From Micromonospora humi (lineage in GTDB: Bacteria > Actinomycetota > Actinomycetes > Mycobacteriales > Micromonosporaceae), in NCBI RefSeq assembly GCF_900090105.1, contig NZ_FMDM01000014.1:1-64000 (forward strand): a DNA stretch of 64,000 bases. The letters run 5' to 3'. The notes under the pieces were generated by a model, which saw nothing but the letters and a program-made list of their open reading frames with translations, made no database searches and was not told the DNA's origin. Position numbers and translations under genes: made by a program. The number at the start of each line of letters is the position of its first letter. The stretch's first letter is position 1. Of this stretch, positions 40,295 to 50,241 are shown piece by piece.

Positions 40295-42256
40295 TCAGCG
40301 GGGCAGACCGCGCAGGAAGCGCTCGGCGATCGGCACCGCGCTGGTGGTGCTGGAGCCGCCCTGCTCGACGAAGACGGCGAAGGCCACGTCGCCCTGCCAG
40401 CCCACGAACCAGGCGTGGGTGTGCGCCGGGTTGTTGTCGTATTCGGCGGTGCCGGTCTTGCCGTGCACCGGGTCGCCGGGCACGTCCGCCAGCGCGGCGC
40501 CGGTGCCGCCGGTGACCACGCCGCGCATCAGCGTCCGCAGCGCCGCCACGGACTCCGGCTTGAGCTCCGGCCCGGCCGGGGCGGGCTCGGCCGGCGCCGG
40601 GTCGAGCAGCAGCTTGGGCTGCTCGAAACGGCCCCGGGCCACCGCCGCGGTGGCACCGGCCATCGCCAGCGGGCTGACCACCGTGGTGCCCTGGCCGATC
40701 GCGGCGGCCGCCTGCTCGGTCAGCCCGCCGTTCGCGGAGACCTTGCCGGTGAACACGTCCACCCCGAGGTCCCACCCGGCCTCCAGACCGAGCGTACGGC
40801 CGGCGCGGGCGAGGCCGTCCGCGCCGAGCTTCGGGGCCAGCGCGGTGAAGGCGGTGTTGCAGGACTTGGCGAAGTCGGTGGCGAACGGCACCGCGCCCAG
40901 CTCGAAGTTGTCCGAGTTCTTGAAGATCCGGCCGTCGACCTCGGCGGTCTTCGGGCAGGCGACAGTGGTCTGCGGCGTCACCGCGCCCTGGTCGAGCAGG
41001 CCGAGCGCGCTGACCATCTTGAACGTCGAACCCGGCGGCACCTGGGCGGTGAAGGCGAGGTTCTCGCCGGCCGCGCCGGGGCCGTTCGCGGTCGCCAGCA
41101 CCGCGCCGTCGCTGATTCGCAGGGCGACCAGCGCGGAGCGCCGCTTCTCGCTCCGTAGCGCCGAGTCGGCGGCGTTCTGGGTGGCGACGTCCAGAGTGGT
41201 CCGCACCGACTGCCCGGGCTTCGGGTCGCTGCGGAACACCTCGGTGCCGGTGGGTTCGGTGGCGCCCTCGGCGGCCGGCCGCTCGGTGATCACGGTGACG
41301 CCGGGGGCACCGCGCAGCCGTTCGTCGTAGCGGCCCTGGAGACCGCCGTGGCCGACCAGGTCGCCGCGGGCGTAGCGGTCGGGGTGGGCCTTGAGGTCGT
41401 CGGCCTGGGCCGGGTCGACCGAGCCGAGCAGCGCCCGGGCGAACTCCCGGGTCGGTGCGAGCATGAGCTTGTCGGTGGGAAACCGGGTGCCGGGCAGGTC
41501 GTAGATGCGGGGCTTGATCTGCCGGTAGGCCTCGTCGCGCAGGGTCACCACCTCGACGAGCGCGCCCCGGTCCGCCTCCTTGAGGCGCTTGGGCAGGTCG
41601 CTGAGGTCGACCGGCGGGTTGAGCGGGGGCCGGATCGCCTTGAACGCGGCGTCGAGCCGCCGGACCAGGCCCGGCGCGTCGGTGACCTCGCCCGGCGCGA
41701 TCTGCACCCGGACCACCGGGCGGGGCGAGACGATCGGGTTGCCCGCGGCGTCCAGCACCCCGGCGCGCTCCGCCACCTCCCGGCGCAGGGCGAGATGGTC
41801 GTCGGCCTCCAGCTTCTCGTGCACCAGGCTCGGCTCCCAGATCACCTGCCACTCGTCACCGCCGCCGCGGAGGCGGACCGGGTTCTCGTACGCCCAGCGG
41901 GCGCCGCCCGGCAGCGGCCAGGTCACCCGGACACGGGCGGTCGCGATGTCCCCGGCGACCTTGATCTCGCCGGTGCGCGCCAGCTCCGGCGGGTTCGCGG
42001 CCAGCTCGCCGGAGAGCGCCCGGAGCCGCTTCGTCACCTCGGTGGCCGGCACCCGCCCGCCGGTCGGCTCGACGAAGCCGACCGCCTGCAGGTCACCCGA
42101 GCGCCAACCGCTCAGGAAGGCGTCGACGGTGCGCTCCGGCCCGTCCTCGCCCGAGCACCCGGCCAGCACTCCGGCGGCCATCAGCGTGGCGGCCAGCGCC
42201 GCGGTCAGCCGGCGGCGGGATTGGCGGCGGGGGCGAACGGGGTACGACACGGGCAT
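40295..42256 (-). CDS. Class B penicillin-binding lipoprotein
   Basis: A 653-residue peptidoglycan transpeptidase. The signal peptide is basic (RPRRQSRRR) followed by a hydrophobic stretch and lipobox LAGC, so it is probably a lipoprotein on the outer face of the membrane. A MecA-like NTF2 domain and a PBP dimer domain precede the catalytic domain. Catalytic motifs are STFK (in PPGSTFKMVSAL), SCN (KSCNTAF) and KTG (GKTGTAEY). The MecA_N-type N-terminus resembles low-affinity PBPs such as those linked with beta-lactam tolerance. ATG at 42256 was chosen because the signal follows directly. Confidence 0.92.
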   Translation of the reverse strand: MPVSYPVRPRRQSRRRLTAALAATLMAAGVLAGCSGEDGPERTVDAFLSGWRSGDLQAVGFVEPTGGRVPATEVTKRLRALSGELAANPPELARTGEIKVAGDIATARVRVTWPLPGGARWAYENPVRLRGGGDEWQVIWEPSLVHEKLEADDHLALRREVAERAGVLDAAGNPIVSPRPVVRVQIAPGEVTDAPGLVRRLDAAFKAIRPPLNPPVDLSDLPKRLKEADRGALVEVVTLRDEAYRQIKPRIYDLPGTRFPTDKLMLAPTREFARALLGSVDPAQADDLKAHPDRYARGDLVGHGGLQGRYDERLRGAPGVTVITERPAAEGATEPTGTEVFRSDPKPGQSVRTTLDVATQNAADSALRSEKRRSALVALRISDGAVLATANGPGAAGENLAFTAQVPPGSTFKMVSALGLLDQGAVTPQTTVACPKTAEVDGRIFKNSDNFELGAVPFATDFAKSCNTAFTALAPKLGADGLARAGRTLGLEAGWDLGVDVFTGKVSANGGLTEQAAAAIGQGTTVVSPLAMAGATAAVARGRFEQPKLLLDPAPAEPAPAGPELKPESVAALRTLMRGVVTGGTGAALADVPGDPVHGKTGTAEYDNNPAHTHAWFVGWQGDVAFAVFVEQGGSSTTSAVPIAERFLRGLPR

Positions 42257-42488
42257 GAAGGGGTCCCTCCGGTGCGTAGCTGACCTGCACGCTAATACGG
42301 CACGTGGTTCCCCACCGCCCCGCCACCGTGTGGGCGGGGTGAGAAGTGGCGTGTGGCAGTGTGATGAACATCGCCAGCCGGGGTACTCCGGGACCGGCCG
42401 ACCACGCACCCGCAACAGGTGAAAGGGCACAGTCCCGATCCGGACGTCCGGCCAGTGGTCCGCCGACCGAGGGGCACGACGGCAGGCC

Positions 42489-42534
42489 TAGGCTGGGCGG
42501 CAGAGTGACCCACAACGCGGTGGGTCGAGGGGAG
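42489..42534 (+). promoter_or_regulatory. -10 box and ribosome site of the gdh gene
   Basis: TAGGCT (42489-42494) would start transcription near 42501. GAGGGGAG (42527-42534) lies 8 bases before the ATG at 42543 and decides this start over the in-frame GTG at 42534. Confidence 0.5.
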
Positions 42535-42542
42535 TGGCACCG

Positions 42543-45500
42543 ATGGACCGGCGTCCGGCGATCAAACCGGGACCCGATCTCCAGGCTGACACCAGCCGGG
42601 ACGATGACAGCTTCGATTCGGCGACCGACGGGGACGGTTTCGGCCGTCTCGACACAGGAGTGACCGGCCTGACCGGTTCCAGCATCGACACCCTCTACGA
42701 CCTGGGTCTGCCCGCGCAGGCGCTGGCCGACGACGTCGAGGACGCCGAGCTGGACGAGCCGGTGCCCAACGCGGAACGGCTGGTCGCCCAGGCGGTCGCG
42801 CTGGCCGGCGAGGACCATGACGCCGCCACGCTGGTGGACCGCTTCTGGCGGTTCGCGCCGGACGAGGAGCTGATCGGCTTCACCGCCGAGGAGATGCTGG
42901 AGGCGGCCCGGGCGCACCGGGACCTGGCCCAGCAGCGGGTGCCGGGCGAGCTGAAGCTGCGGATCCACGAGCCGGACGCCGAGCAGCACCACACCGTCGT
43001 CGAGATCGTCACCGACGACATGCCGTTCCTGGTCGACTCGGTCACCGCGCTGCTGAACTCCCGGCACCTCGACGTGCACCTGCTGGTGCACCCGCTGGTG
43101 GTGGTCCGGCGCGAGCCGCTGGGCCGGCTCACCGAGGTCTCCGCCGACGTGGAGCCGGACGACGCGATCGCCGGTGACCTGGTCGAGAGCTGGATGCGGA
43201 TCGAGATCGACCCGGTTCGCGACCCGGCCGAGCGGGAGACGGTGCGGCGCGAGCTGCAGCGGGTGCTCACCGACGTGCGGGAGGCGGTCGAGGACTGGCC
43301 CAAGATGCGCCAGCGGGCGCTGGCGCTCGCCGACGAGCTGGCCGCCGCACGCACCTCGGACAATCGCCCGCCGGTGCCGGAGAAGGACATCACCGACTCG
43401 GTGGAGCTGCTGCGCTGGCTGGCGCACGACCACTTCACCTTCCTCGGCTACCGGGAGTACCGCCTGGTCGACACGGACGGGGCGGACGGCGGGCAGGCGC
43501 TCGAGGCGGTCCTCGGCACCGGGCTGGGCATCCTGCGGTCCGACTCGCCGGAGGCCCGGTCGCTGAACTCGATGACCCCCGAGGCGCACGAGCGGGTGCT
43601 GGAGAAGCGCCTGCTCATCATCACCAAGGCCAACTCCCGCGCCACCGTGCACCGGTCGGCCTACCTGGACTACATCGGCTTCAAGATTTTCAACGAGGCC
43701 GGCGAGGTGGTCGGGGAGCGGCGCTTCCTGGGCCTGTTCTCCACCGCCGCCTACCGGACCAGCGTGCAGGAGCTGCCGGTGGTCCGCCGCAAGGTGGCCG
43801 AGGTGCTCGACCGTTCCGGCCTGAGCCTGCGCAGCCACTCCGGCAAGGACCTGCTCCAGATCCTGGAGACCTACCCGCGCGACGAGCTGTTCCAGATCAA
43901 GACCGACGACCTCTACCACGCGGTGATCGGCGTGCTGCGGATGGCGGGTCGCCGGCAGTTGCGGGTCTTCCTGCGCCGGGACGCGTACGGGCGGTTCATC
44001 TCCTGCCTGATCTACCTGCCCCGGGACCGGTTCACCACCCAGAACCGGCTGCGCATGCAGGACATCCTGCTGCGCGAGCTGAACGGCGTCGGGGTCGACT
44101 ACACCACCCGGGTCACCGAGTCGATGCTGGCCCGGGTGCACTTCATCGTCCGCACCGACCCGAACAATCCGCCCGGTGAGATCGACGCCGACCTGCTGGC
44201 CGAGGAGTTGGCCGACGCCACCCGGCTCTGGGACGACGACTACCGGCTGGTGCTGGAGCGCAAGCTCGGTGACGAGCAGGCCAAGCACCTGTTCGGCCGC
44301 TACGCCGACGCGTTCCCGGAGGGCTACAAGGACGGGCACACGCCGTACGAGGCGATGAAGGACCTGGCCAAGCTGGAGCTGCTGGAGGAGCCCGGCCAGC
44401 TGGAGATGCACCTGTTCCGCAAGCAGTTGGCGCCGCGCGCCTACTCGGGCCGGGCGAACGACGCCGACGAGTCGATGGACGTGCGGTTCAAGGTCTACCG
44501 GTACGGCGAGCCGATGATGCTCTCCGCCGTGCTGCCGGTGCTGCACTCGCTCGGCGTGAAGGTGGTCGACGAGCACCCGTACGAGGTGGAGCGGGTCGAC
44601 GGCCGGATCTGGCTCTACGACTTCGGTCTGGAGCTGCCCGAGCGGCACCAGGACCTGGCCGAGGTGCGCCCGCACGTGGAGAACGCCTTCGCCGCCGCCT
44701 GGCGGGGCGAGGCCGAGGTGGACGGCTTCAACGAGCTGGTGCTGCGTACCGGGCTCACCTGGCGGCAGGTGGTGGTGCTGCGGGCCTACGCGAAGTACCT
44801 GCGGCAGGCCGGCACCGTGTTCTCCCAGGAGTACATGGAGCAGACGTTCATCGCGTACCCGCGCATCGCCGGGTTGCTGGTGCAACTCTTCGAGACCCGG
44901 TTCGCGCCCGGCGCGACCACCCTGGACGAGCGCCGGCAGCGCAGCGGCGAGCTGGTCGACGCGATCGGTGAGGCGTTGGACGAGGTGGCCAGCCTCGACC
45001 AGGACCGCATCCTGCGGGCCTACCTGACGCTGATCCAGGCCACCCTGCGCACCAGCTTCTACCAGAAGCCGGTGGGCGGTCGGCCCAAGCCGTACGTGGC
45101 GTTCAAGCTGGACCCGCAGGCGATCCCGGACCTGCCGGCCCCGCGGCCCAAGTTCGAGATCTTCGTCTACTCGCCCCGCTTCGAGGGCGTGCACCTGCGG
45201 TTCGGGCCGGTGGCCCGGGGCGGCCTGCGCTGGTCCGACCGGCGCGAGGACTTCCGCACCGAGGTGTTGGGCCTGGTCAAGGCGCAGATGGTGAAGAACG
45301 CGGTGATCGTGCCGGTCGGTGCCAAGGGCGGCTTCGTGCTGAAGCAGAAGCCGGGCGACCGGGACGAGGCGGTGGTCTGCTACAAGGAGTTCATCTCCGC
45401 GCTGCTCGACGTCACCGACAACATCGTCAGCGGCGAGATCGTGCCGCCGGACGACGTGGTGCGGCACGACGCCGACGACCCGTACCTGGTGGTGGCGGCG

Positions 45501-47603
45501 GACAAGGGCACGGCGACGTTCTCCGACATCGCCAACGAGATCTCCACCGCGCACCGCTTCTGGCTGGGCGACGCGTTCGCCTCCGGCGGCTCGGCCGGCT
45601 ACGACCACAAGAAGATGGGCATCACCGCCCGCGGCGCCTGGGAGTCGGTGAAGCGGCACTTCCGGGAGCTGGGGCACGACACCCAGACCCAGGACTTCAC
45701 AGTGGTCGGCGTCGGCGACATGTCCGGTGACGTGTTCGGCAACGGCATGCTGCTGTCGGAGCACATCCGGCTGCTGGCCGCCTTCGACCACCGGCACATC
45801 TTCCTGGACCCGGACCCGGACGCGGCCACCTCGTTCGCCGAGCGCAAGCGGCTGTTCGACCGGCCCCGGTCCTCGTGGGAGGACTACGACCCGGGGCTGA
45901 TCTCGGCCGGTGGCGGCATCTTCCCGCGTACCGCGAAGTCGGTGCCGATCACGCCGCAGGTGCGCGCGGTGCTCGACCTCGACGACGACGTCACGCAGCT
46001 CAGCCCGCAGGAGTTGATGAAGGCGATCGTCACCGCGCCGGTGGACCTGTTCTGGAACGGCGGCATCGGCACCTACGTCAAGGCGTCGACGCAGACCAAC
46101 GCCGAGGTCGGGGACAAATCCAACGACGCCATCCGGGTGGACGGCAAGAGCCTGCGCTGCCGGGTGGTCGGCGAGGGCGGCAACCTGGGCTTCACCCAGC
46201 AGGGCCGGATCGAGTACGCCGCGACCGGTGGCCGCATCTACACCGACTTCATCGACAACGCGGCCGGGGTGGACTGCTCCGACCACGAGGTGAACATCAA
46301 GATCCTGCTCAACACCGCGGTCGCCGACGGGGAGCTGGACCGGCCCGAGCGCGACGAGCTGCTGGCCCAGATGACCGACGAGGTCGCCGAGCTGGTGCTG
46401 CGGGACAACTACGACCAGGCGCGGGCGCTCAACAACGCCCAGGCCCAGGCGGCCTCGCTGCTCCCGGTGCACCGCCGCATGATCAACGAGCTGGAGCGGT
46501 CCGGCGCGCTGGACCGGGCGCTGGAGGCGCTGCCGCCGGACGAGGAGCTGGCCGTCCGCACCGAGAGCGGCCTCACCGCGCCGGAGTTCGCGGTGCTGCT
46601 CGCGTACGTGAAGATCGTGCTGGAGCGGGAGATCGTCAGCGAGGGGCTGGCGGACGAGGAGTGGACGACCGACGTCCTGGTCAACTACTTCCCGACGCCG
46701 CTGCGGCAGCGCTTCGCCGACCGGATGGGGCGGCACCGGCTACGCCGGGACATCGTCACCACGGTGCTGGTCAACGAGGCGATCAACCGGGGCGGCATCT
46801 CGTTCGTGTTCCGGGTGGTCGAGGAGACGGCCGCCTCGGCGGCGGACGTGCTGCGGGCGTACGTGGTGGTCCGCGAGGTGTTCGAGCTGGGCGACCTGTG
46901 GAACGCGGTGGAGGCGCTGGACAACAAGGTCTCGCCCGAGCTGCAGACCGCCGTCTACCTGGACACCCGGCGGCTGCTCGACCGGGCGGTGCGCTGGCTG
47001 GTCACCAACCGGCGCTCGCCGATCGACGTGCCGGCGGAGATCGCCCGGCTGCGCGACGGGGTGGCCCGGCTCATGCCGGACCTGGAGCACCTCTTCTGGG
47101 GCACCGAGCGGGAGGCCATCGCGGCGCACATCGAGGCGCTGGTCGGCAAGGGGCTGCCGCGGGAGCTGGCCGTGCAGGCGACCCGCCTGATGTACAGCTT
47201 CGGCCTGCTCGACATCGTCGAGACGGCGCAAACGAGCGGGCGGGAGGTGAGCGAGGTGGCCTCGGTCTACTTCGTGCTCTCCGACCGGTTCCGGGTGGAC
47301 GCCCTGCTGTCGAAGATCTCCCTGCTGCCGCGGGAGGACCGCTGGCAGACGCTGGCCCGGATGGCGCTGCGCTACGACCTGTACGCCGCGCTGGCCGCGC
47401 TCACCGCGGAGGTGCTGGGCTCCACCTCCGACGACCTGCCGCCGGTGGAGCGGGTGCAGGAGTGGGAGCAGGCGAACGCGACGTCCATCCACCGGGCGCA
47501 CCGGGCGATGGGGGAGTTCGACGAGTCCCGCGCCGACCTCTCCGCGTTGTCGGTGCTGCTGCGGCAGATCCGTACCCTGGTGCGGACCTCGGCGGCGGCC
47601 TGA
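42543..47603 (+). CDS. gdh: NAD-dependent glutamate dehydrogenase, large 180-kDa class
   Basis: A 1686-residue enzyme that oxidises glutamate to 2-oxoglutarate, the largest gene in the window. The N-terminal third holds ACT-like regulatory domains (DDMPFLVDSVTALL). The catalytic core (about 840-1200) has RGGLRWSDRREDFRTEVLGL, the catalytic-Lys region VIVPVGAKGGFV and the NAD-binding VVGVGDMSGDVFGNGML. A helical C-terminal region follows. The length matches the Streptomyces clavuligerus-type L_180 class. This class is catabolic and regulated by amino acids. The gene is single, with its own promoter and a strong hairpin element after it. Confidence 0.95.
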   Translation: MDRRPAIKPGPDLQADTSRDDDSFDSATDGDGFGRLDTGVTGLTGSSIDTLYDLGLPAQALADDVEDAELDEPVPNAERLVAQAVALAGEDHDAATLVDRFWRFAPDEELIGFTAEEMLEAARAHRDLAQQRVPGELKLRIHEPDAEQHHTVVEIVTDDMPFLVDSVTALLNSRHLDVHLLVHPLVVVRREPLGRLTEVSADVEPDDAIAGDLVESWMRIEIDPVRDPAERETVRRELQRVLTDVREAVEDWPKMRQRALALADELAAARTSDNRPPVPEKDITDSVELLRWLAHDHFTFLGYREYRLVDTDGADGGQALEAVLGTGLGILRSDSPEARSLNSMTPEAHERVLEKRLLIITKANSRATVHRSAYLDYIGFKIFNEAGEVVGERRFLGLFSTAAYRTSVQELPVVRRKVAEVLDRSGLSLRSHSGKDLLQILETYPRDELFQIKTDDLYHAVIGVLRMAGRRQLRVFLRRDAYGRFISCLIYLPRDRFTTQNRLRMQDILLRELNGVGVDYTTRVTESMLARVHFIVRTDPNNPPGEIDADLLAEELADATRLWDDDYRLVLERKLGDEQAKHLFGRYADAFPEGYKDGHTPYEAMKDLAKLELLEEPGQLEMHLFRKQLAPRAYSGRANDADESMDVRFKVYRYGEPMMLSAVLPVLHSLGVKVVDEHPYEVERVDGRIWLYDFGLELPERHQDLAEVRPHVENAFAAAWRGEAEVDGFNELVLRTGLTWRQVVVLRAYAKYLRQAGTVFSQEYMEQTFIAYPRIAGLLVQLFETRFAPGATTLDERRQRSGELVDAIGEALDEVASLDQDRILRAYLTLIQATLRTSFYQKPVGGRPKPYVAFKLDPQAIPDLPAPRPKFEIFVYSPRFEGVHLRFGPVARGGLRWSDRREDFRTEVLGLVKAQMVKNAVIVPVGAKGGFVLKQKPGDRDEAVVCYKEFISALLDVTDNIVSGEIVPPDDVVRHDADDPYLVVAADKGTATFSDIANEISTAHRFWLGDAFASGGSAGYDHKKMGITARGAWESVKRHFRELGHDTQTQDFTVVGVGDMSGDVFGNGMLLSEHIRLLAAFDHRHIFLDPDPDAATSFAERKRLFDRPRSSWEDYDPGLISAGGGIFPRTAKSVPITPQVRAVLDLDDDVTQLSPQELMKAIVTAPVDLFWNGGIGTYVKASTQTNAEVGDKSNDAIRVDGKSLRCRVVGEGGNLGFTQQGRIEYAATGGRIYTDFIDNAAGVDCSDHEVNIKILLNTAVADGELDRPERDELLAQMTDEVAELVLRDNYDQARALNNAQAQAASLLPVHRRMINELERSGALDRALEALPPDEELAVRTESGLTAPEFAVLLAYVKIVLEREIVSEGLADEEWTTDVLVNYFPTPLRQRFADRMGRHRLRRDIVTTVLVNEAINRGGISFVFRVVEETAASAADVLRAYVVVREVFELGDLWNAVEALDNKVSPELQTAVYLDTRRLLDRAVRWLVTNRRSPIDVPAEIARLRDGVARLMPDLEHLFWGTEREAIAAHIEALVGKGLPRELAVQATRLMYSFGLLDIVETAQTSGREVSEVASVYFVLSDRFRVDALLSKISLLPREDRWQTLARMALRYDLYAALAALTAEVLGSTSDDLPPVERVQEWEQANATSIHRAHRAMGEFDESRADLSALSVLLRQIRTLVRTSAAA

Positions 47604-47604
47604 C

Positions 47605-47660
47605 GGTAAGGCGGGGCCCCCTGTTAACGCCTCCGGTAGAGGAGGGGGCCCCGCTTAACA
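47605..47660. repeat. GGGGCCCC-type intergenic element, copy 3 (inverted form)
   Basis: GCGGGGCCCCCT and its complement form 12-base arms; between them GTTAACGCCTCCGGTAGAGG can fold further (CCTC/GAGG). It starts 2 bases after the gdh stop codon and lies between convergent genes, an ideal bidirectional terminator. Confidence 0.8.
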
Positions 47661-47682
47661 CCACCCCGACGCGCCGCGCCGG

Positions 47683-48573
47683 TCACGCGGTCATGTGTGC
47701 GTAGACCACGATGTTGTTCAGGTAGCTGCCGGCGCTCCGGTCGAACACCCCGCCACAGGTGACCACCCGCAGGCCGGGCACGCCGGACGGTCCGTAGACC
47801 TGCTCCGCGGGAAAGGCGGTCTTCGGGTACGACCGGACCTCGTCCACGGTGAAGGTGGCGGTCGAGCCGTCCTGCCGGGAGACCGCGATGGTGTCGCCGC
47901 GCACCAGCGCACCGAGGTTGAAGAAGACCGCCGGGCCGAGCTTGGCGGAGTCGACGTGCCCGACCACCACCGCGTTGCCGACCTCACCGGGGCTGGCGCC
48001 GGGGGAGTACCAGCCCGCCTTCATCGCCTGGTCCAGCGGGGGCACCTGCACCGTGCCGTCCGGGTTGGTGCCGAGCGTCATGATCTCTGCGCGTACCCCG
48101 ATCCGGGGGATCGTGATGGTGGTCGGCGCCGATCGGGGCAGACCGACCGGCACGCCGCCGGCGCCCGCCGGGGAGCCGGGCGGCGCGGCCGGAGCGGCTC
48201 CGGCCGTGGCCGGCGGGACGGCTCCGCCCGGCGAGACCGCCGGCGTCTGCCCGGTCGGTGCCCCGGGGGTGGTGGGACCCGTCGACGGTGCGGGAACCGT
48301 CGGGGCCGGAGTGGTCGGGGGAGTCCAGTCCCACGGCGCGGCGGTCGCGACGTCCGCGTCGGGAACGCCGGCCGGATCGGCGGTGCCGGTCGGGCCGGCC
48401 TGCGCGATCGGCTGCGGCTGCGGCGGGGTGGGCGACGGCACGGTACGGACCGACGCGCCGATCAGGCCGGAGCCCACCATGGCGAGCAGGACGACGAGCG
48501 CCGCGCCGGCGGCACGCCACGGTCTCCCGTGACGGCCGCCGGCCCGGTTCGTCGTCCGGTCAGACCAGGTCAC
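47683..48573 (-). CDS. Class F-type sortase
   Basis: A 296-residue membrane-anchored transpeptidase. One N-terminal helix (ALVVLLAMVGSGLIGASV) is followed by a 110-residue Pro/Thr/Ala/Gly linker. The sortase barrel then begins TITIPRIGVRAEI and holds the catalytic His in VVVGHVDS and Cys in LRVVTCGG. The GTG start overlaps the end of the preceding surface-protein gene by 14 bases, so the two are co-expressed and that protein is the obvious substrate. Confidence 0.88.
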   Translation of the reverse strand: MTWSDRTTNRAGGRHGRPWRAAGAALVVLLAMVGSGLIGASVRTVPSPTPPQPQPIAQAGPTGTADPAGVPDADVATAAPWDWTPPTTPAPTVPAPSTGPTTPGAPTGQTPAVSPGGAVPPATAGAAPAAPPGSPAGAGGVPVGLPRSAPTTITIPRIGVRAEIMTLGTNPDGTVQVPPLDQAMKAGWYSPGASPGEVGNAVVVGHVDSAKLGPAVFFNLGALVRGDTIAVSRQDGSTATFTVDEVRSYPKTAFPAEQVYGPSGVPGLRVVTCGGVFDRSAGSYLNNIVVYAHMTA

Positions 48574-49756
48574 CGGCCCGCCGCCGGCGCAGCAGCACCA
48601 GCCCGCCCAGTGCGGCGGCACCGATCATGCCGGCGCCCCCGGTGGCGAGACCGCGGTCCAGACCGGTGCCGGCCATGCCGCCGTCACCGCCGTCGACCCC
48701 GCCGTGCGGCAGGACCACCAGTTCGCCCTCGCCGCAGGAGCCCCGCAGCTCGTAGCGGCCCGGGTGGACGTCCTTCCAGACGCTGGCCTCGCCGTAGTAG
48801 ACGAAGTCCTTGCCGTGCTCCCAGCCGGCCTCGTCGCCGCCGGAGCCGTACTCGTCCCCGCCCTGCCAGGCGTCGCCGCCCTGCCACTCGGCCCCGTGCT
48901 CGTCCTTGCCGTCCTTGCCGTACTCGTCCCCGGCCTCGGGGCCCTTGCCGTGGTCGTCCTTGGCCTCGGGGCCCTTGCCGTGCTCGTCCTTGGCCTCGGG
49001 GCCCTTGCCGTGCTCGTCCTTGGCCTCGGGGCCCTTGCCGTGCTCGTCCTTGGCCTCCGGGCCCTTGCCGTGGTCGTCCTTGCCGTCCGGGCCGTGCCCC
49101 TCCTTGCCGTCCTTGCCGTGCTCGTCGTCGGCCCAGTCGGCGGCGTCCCAGCCCGGCTCGGCGGCCTGGCCGTACTCCTCCGGGACCTGCAGGTCCGCAC
49201 CCTGGGCGGCGGGGTCGGCGGCGGCACCGGCACCCGTGCCGCCGGGCTGGGGCGCGTCGGCCGGCGGCTGCGGCATCCCCGCCTCGCCCGGCCCGTGCCC
49301 GTCCTTGCCCTGCTCGTCCTTGCCCTCGGGGGCCTTGCCGTCGGGGCCCTTGCCGTGGTCGTCCTTGCCCTGCTCGTCCTTGCCCTCCGGGCCCTTGCCG
49401 TGGTCGTCGCCGCCGTGCGCGTCCTTGCCGTCGGGACCCTGGTCCGCGTCGGCCCAGTCGCCACCACGATCGGCCCAGTCGGCGCCGTCGGCCCAGTCGC
49501 CGTGCTCGCCGTCGCGGGCCGGGTGCAGGTCGACCTTCCCGGTCACCTTCGACCAGACGTAGGCGTGCTCCTGAGGCTCGGAGCAGATCTGGAGCAGTTC
49601 CACGGTGTCGCCCGCCTTGACCACGTGCGGCTTGGCGATGACCTTGCCCTCGTCGTCGTGCCCGCCCGCGTAGGCCAGCCCTGGGGTGAACACGAGAAGG
49701 CCCGCGCCGCCGAGAGCGGCACCCGCGACGACCTTCCCGAGCATCTTCTTAGCCAT
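48560..49756 (-). CDS. Secreted repeat-rich surface protein, likely sortase substrate
   Basis: A 398-residue protein with a signal peptide (KKMLGKVVAGAALGG...LAYA). A first folded part (about 30-75, with CSEPQEHAYVW) precedes a long Asp/Gly/His/Lys-rich region with 10-residue repeats of the type DEHGKGPEAK. A second small Cys-containing part (VHPGRYELRGSCGEGE) follows. The C-terminus has GLATGGAGMIG, a hydrophobic helix and RRRR: a cell-wall sorting signal, with LATGG in place of a standard LPxTG or LAxTG. The charged repeats could bind metal ions; this is inference. The function is unknown. Confidence 0.82.
   Translation of the reverse strand: MAKKMLGKVVAGAALGGAGLLVFTPGLAYAGGHDDEGKVIAKPHVVKAGDTVELLQICSEPQEHAYVWSKVTGKVDLHPARDGEHGDWADGADWADRGGDWADADQGPDGKDAHGGDDHGKGPEGKDEQGKDDHGKGPDGKAPEGKDEQGKDGHGPGEAGMPQPPADAPQPGGTGAGAAADPAAQGADLQVPEEYGQAAEPGWDAADWADDEHGKDGKEGHGPDGKDDHGKGPEAKDEHGKGPEAKDEHGKGPEAKDEHGKGPEAKDDHGKGPEAGDEYGKDGKDEHGAEWQGGDAWQGGDEYGSGGDEAGWEHGKDFVYYGEASVWKDVHPGRYELRGSCGEGELVVLPHGGVDGGDGGMAGTGLDRGLATGGAGMIGAAALGGLVLLRRRRAGDLV
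48925..49100. repeat. 30-bp in-frame repeats in the surface-protein gene
   Basis: About five near-identical 30-base units encode DEHGKGPEAK or DDHGKGPEAK. A second, more diverged block with related KGPEGKDEQGK units lies at about 49310-49430. Copies differ by single bases, so the array looks recently expanded. Confidence 0.85.
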
Positions 49757-50241
49757 GAGCAGCGTCACTCCATCCCTGTTCGTCCTGAGCCCGACGTCAG
49801 TCGAGCTACCGCCGACGTTAGACCTTTTCGCGACTTATTCGGGGAAAGATTCGTTTTTAGGACTTTGCCGATGATGTGGCTTTCGCGCGTGCGGAGCGCC
49901 GCCGCGCCCGGTCTGGGCCTCGAAGAACCCGCTGCGCGGTAGGGTCGGGGAGGGCGTATCGAGGCATTGCCATGGAAGCGCTCCCATGCAAGAATCGCTG
50001 CACGCGGTTCGGGGAGCCACACCGCGAGCTCAGACGTCGAGGGCAACCGGCACCGCCGGACGACGTCCGCTCCTACGGCCGGTCCTGCGGACCGGTCGGC
50101 ACCACCACCCCCTCACGCCCGTCCGGGTCGGGCGTCCCCCGAAGCAACCCGTGGCGCGCACGGTCGATCCCGCAGGGCGACCGCCACCGCCATTCCGCCG
50201 GGCCGTACGCGGATCCGGTCTCGCCCAAGGAGATCAGTGGT
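49757..50241. other. 485-bp divergent regulatory region
   Basis: No gene is supported. The half next to the surface-protein gene is AT-rich for this genome and should hold its promoter. The other half has the CebR-type operator and a leader of about 250 bases before the cellulase gene. Confidence 0.65.
49973..49986. promoter_or_regulatory. CebR/CelR-type operator
   Basis: TGGAAGCGCTCCCA matches 13 of 14 positions of TGGGAGCGCTCCCA, the palindrome bound by the LacI-family repressors CelR (Thermobifida) and CebR (Streptomyces). These let go when cellobiose or cello-oligosaccharides bind. It is the only such site seen here and it precedes a cellulase gene. Confidence 0.85.

Noticed and set aside
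42093-46736. A 1547-residue minus-strand open frame opposite the gdh gene
   Set aside because: The plus strand encodes a clear full-length glutamate dehydrogenase; the antisense product is low in complexity.
48925-49100. CRISPR-like regular repeats
   Set aside because: The 30-base units are directly adjacent with no spacers and are in frame in a coding sequence.
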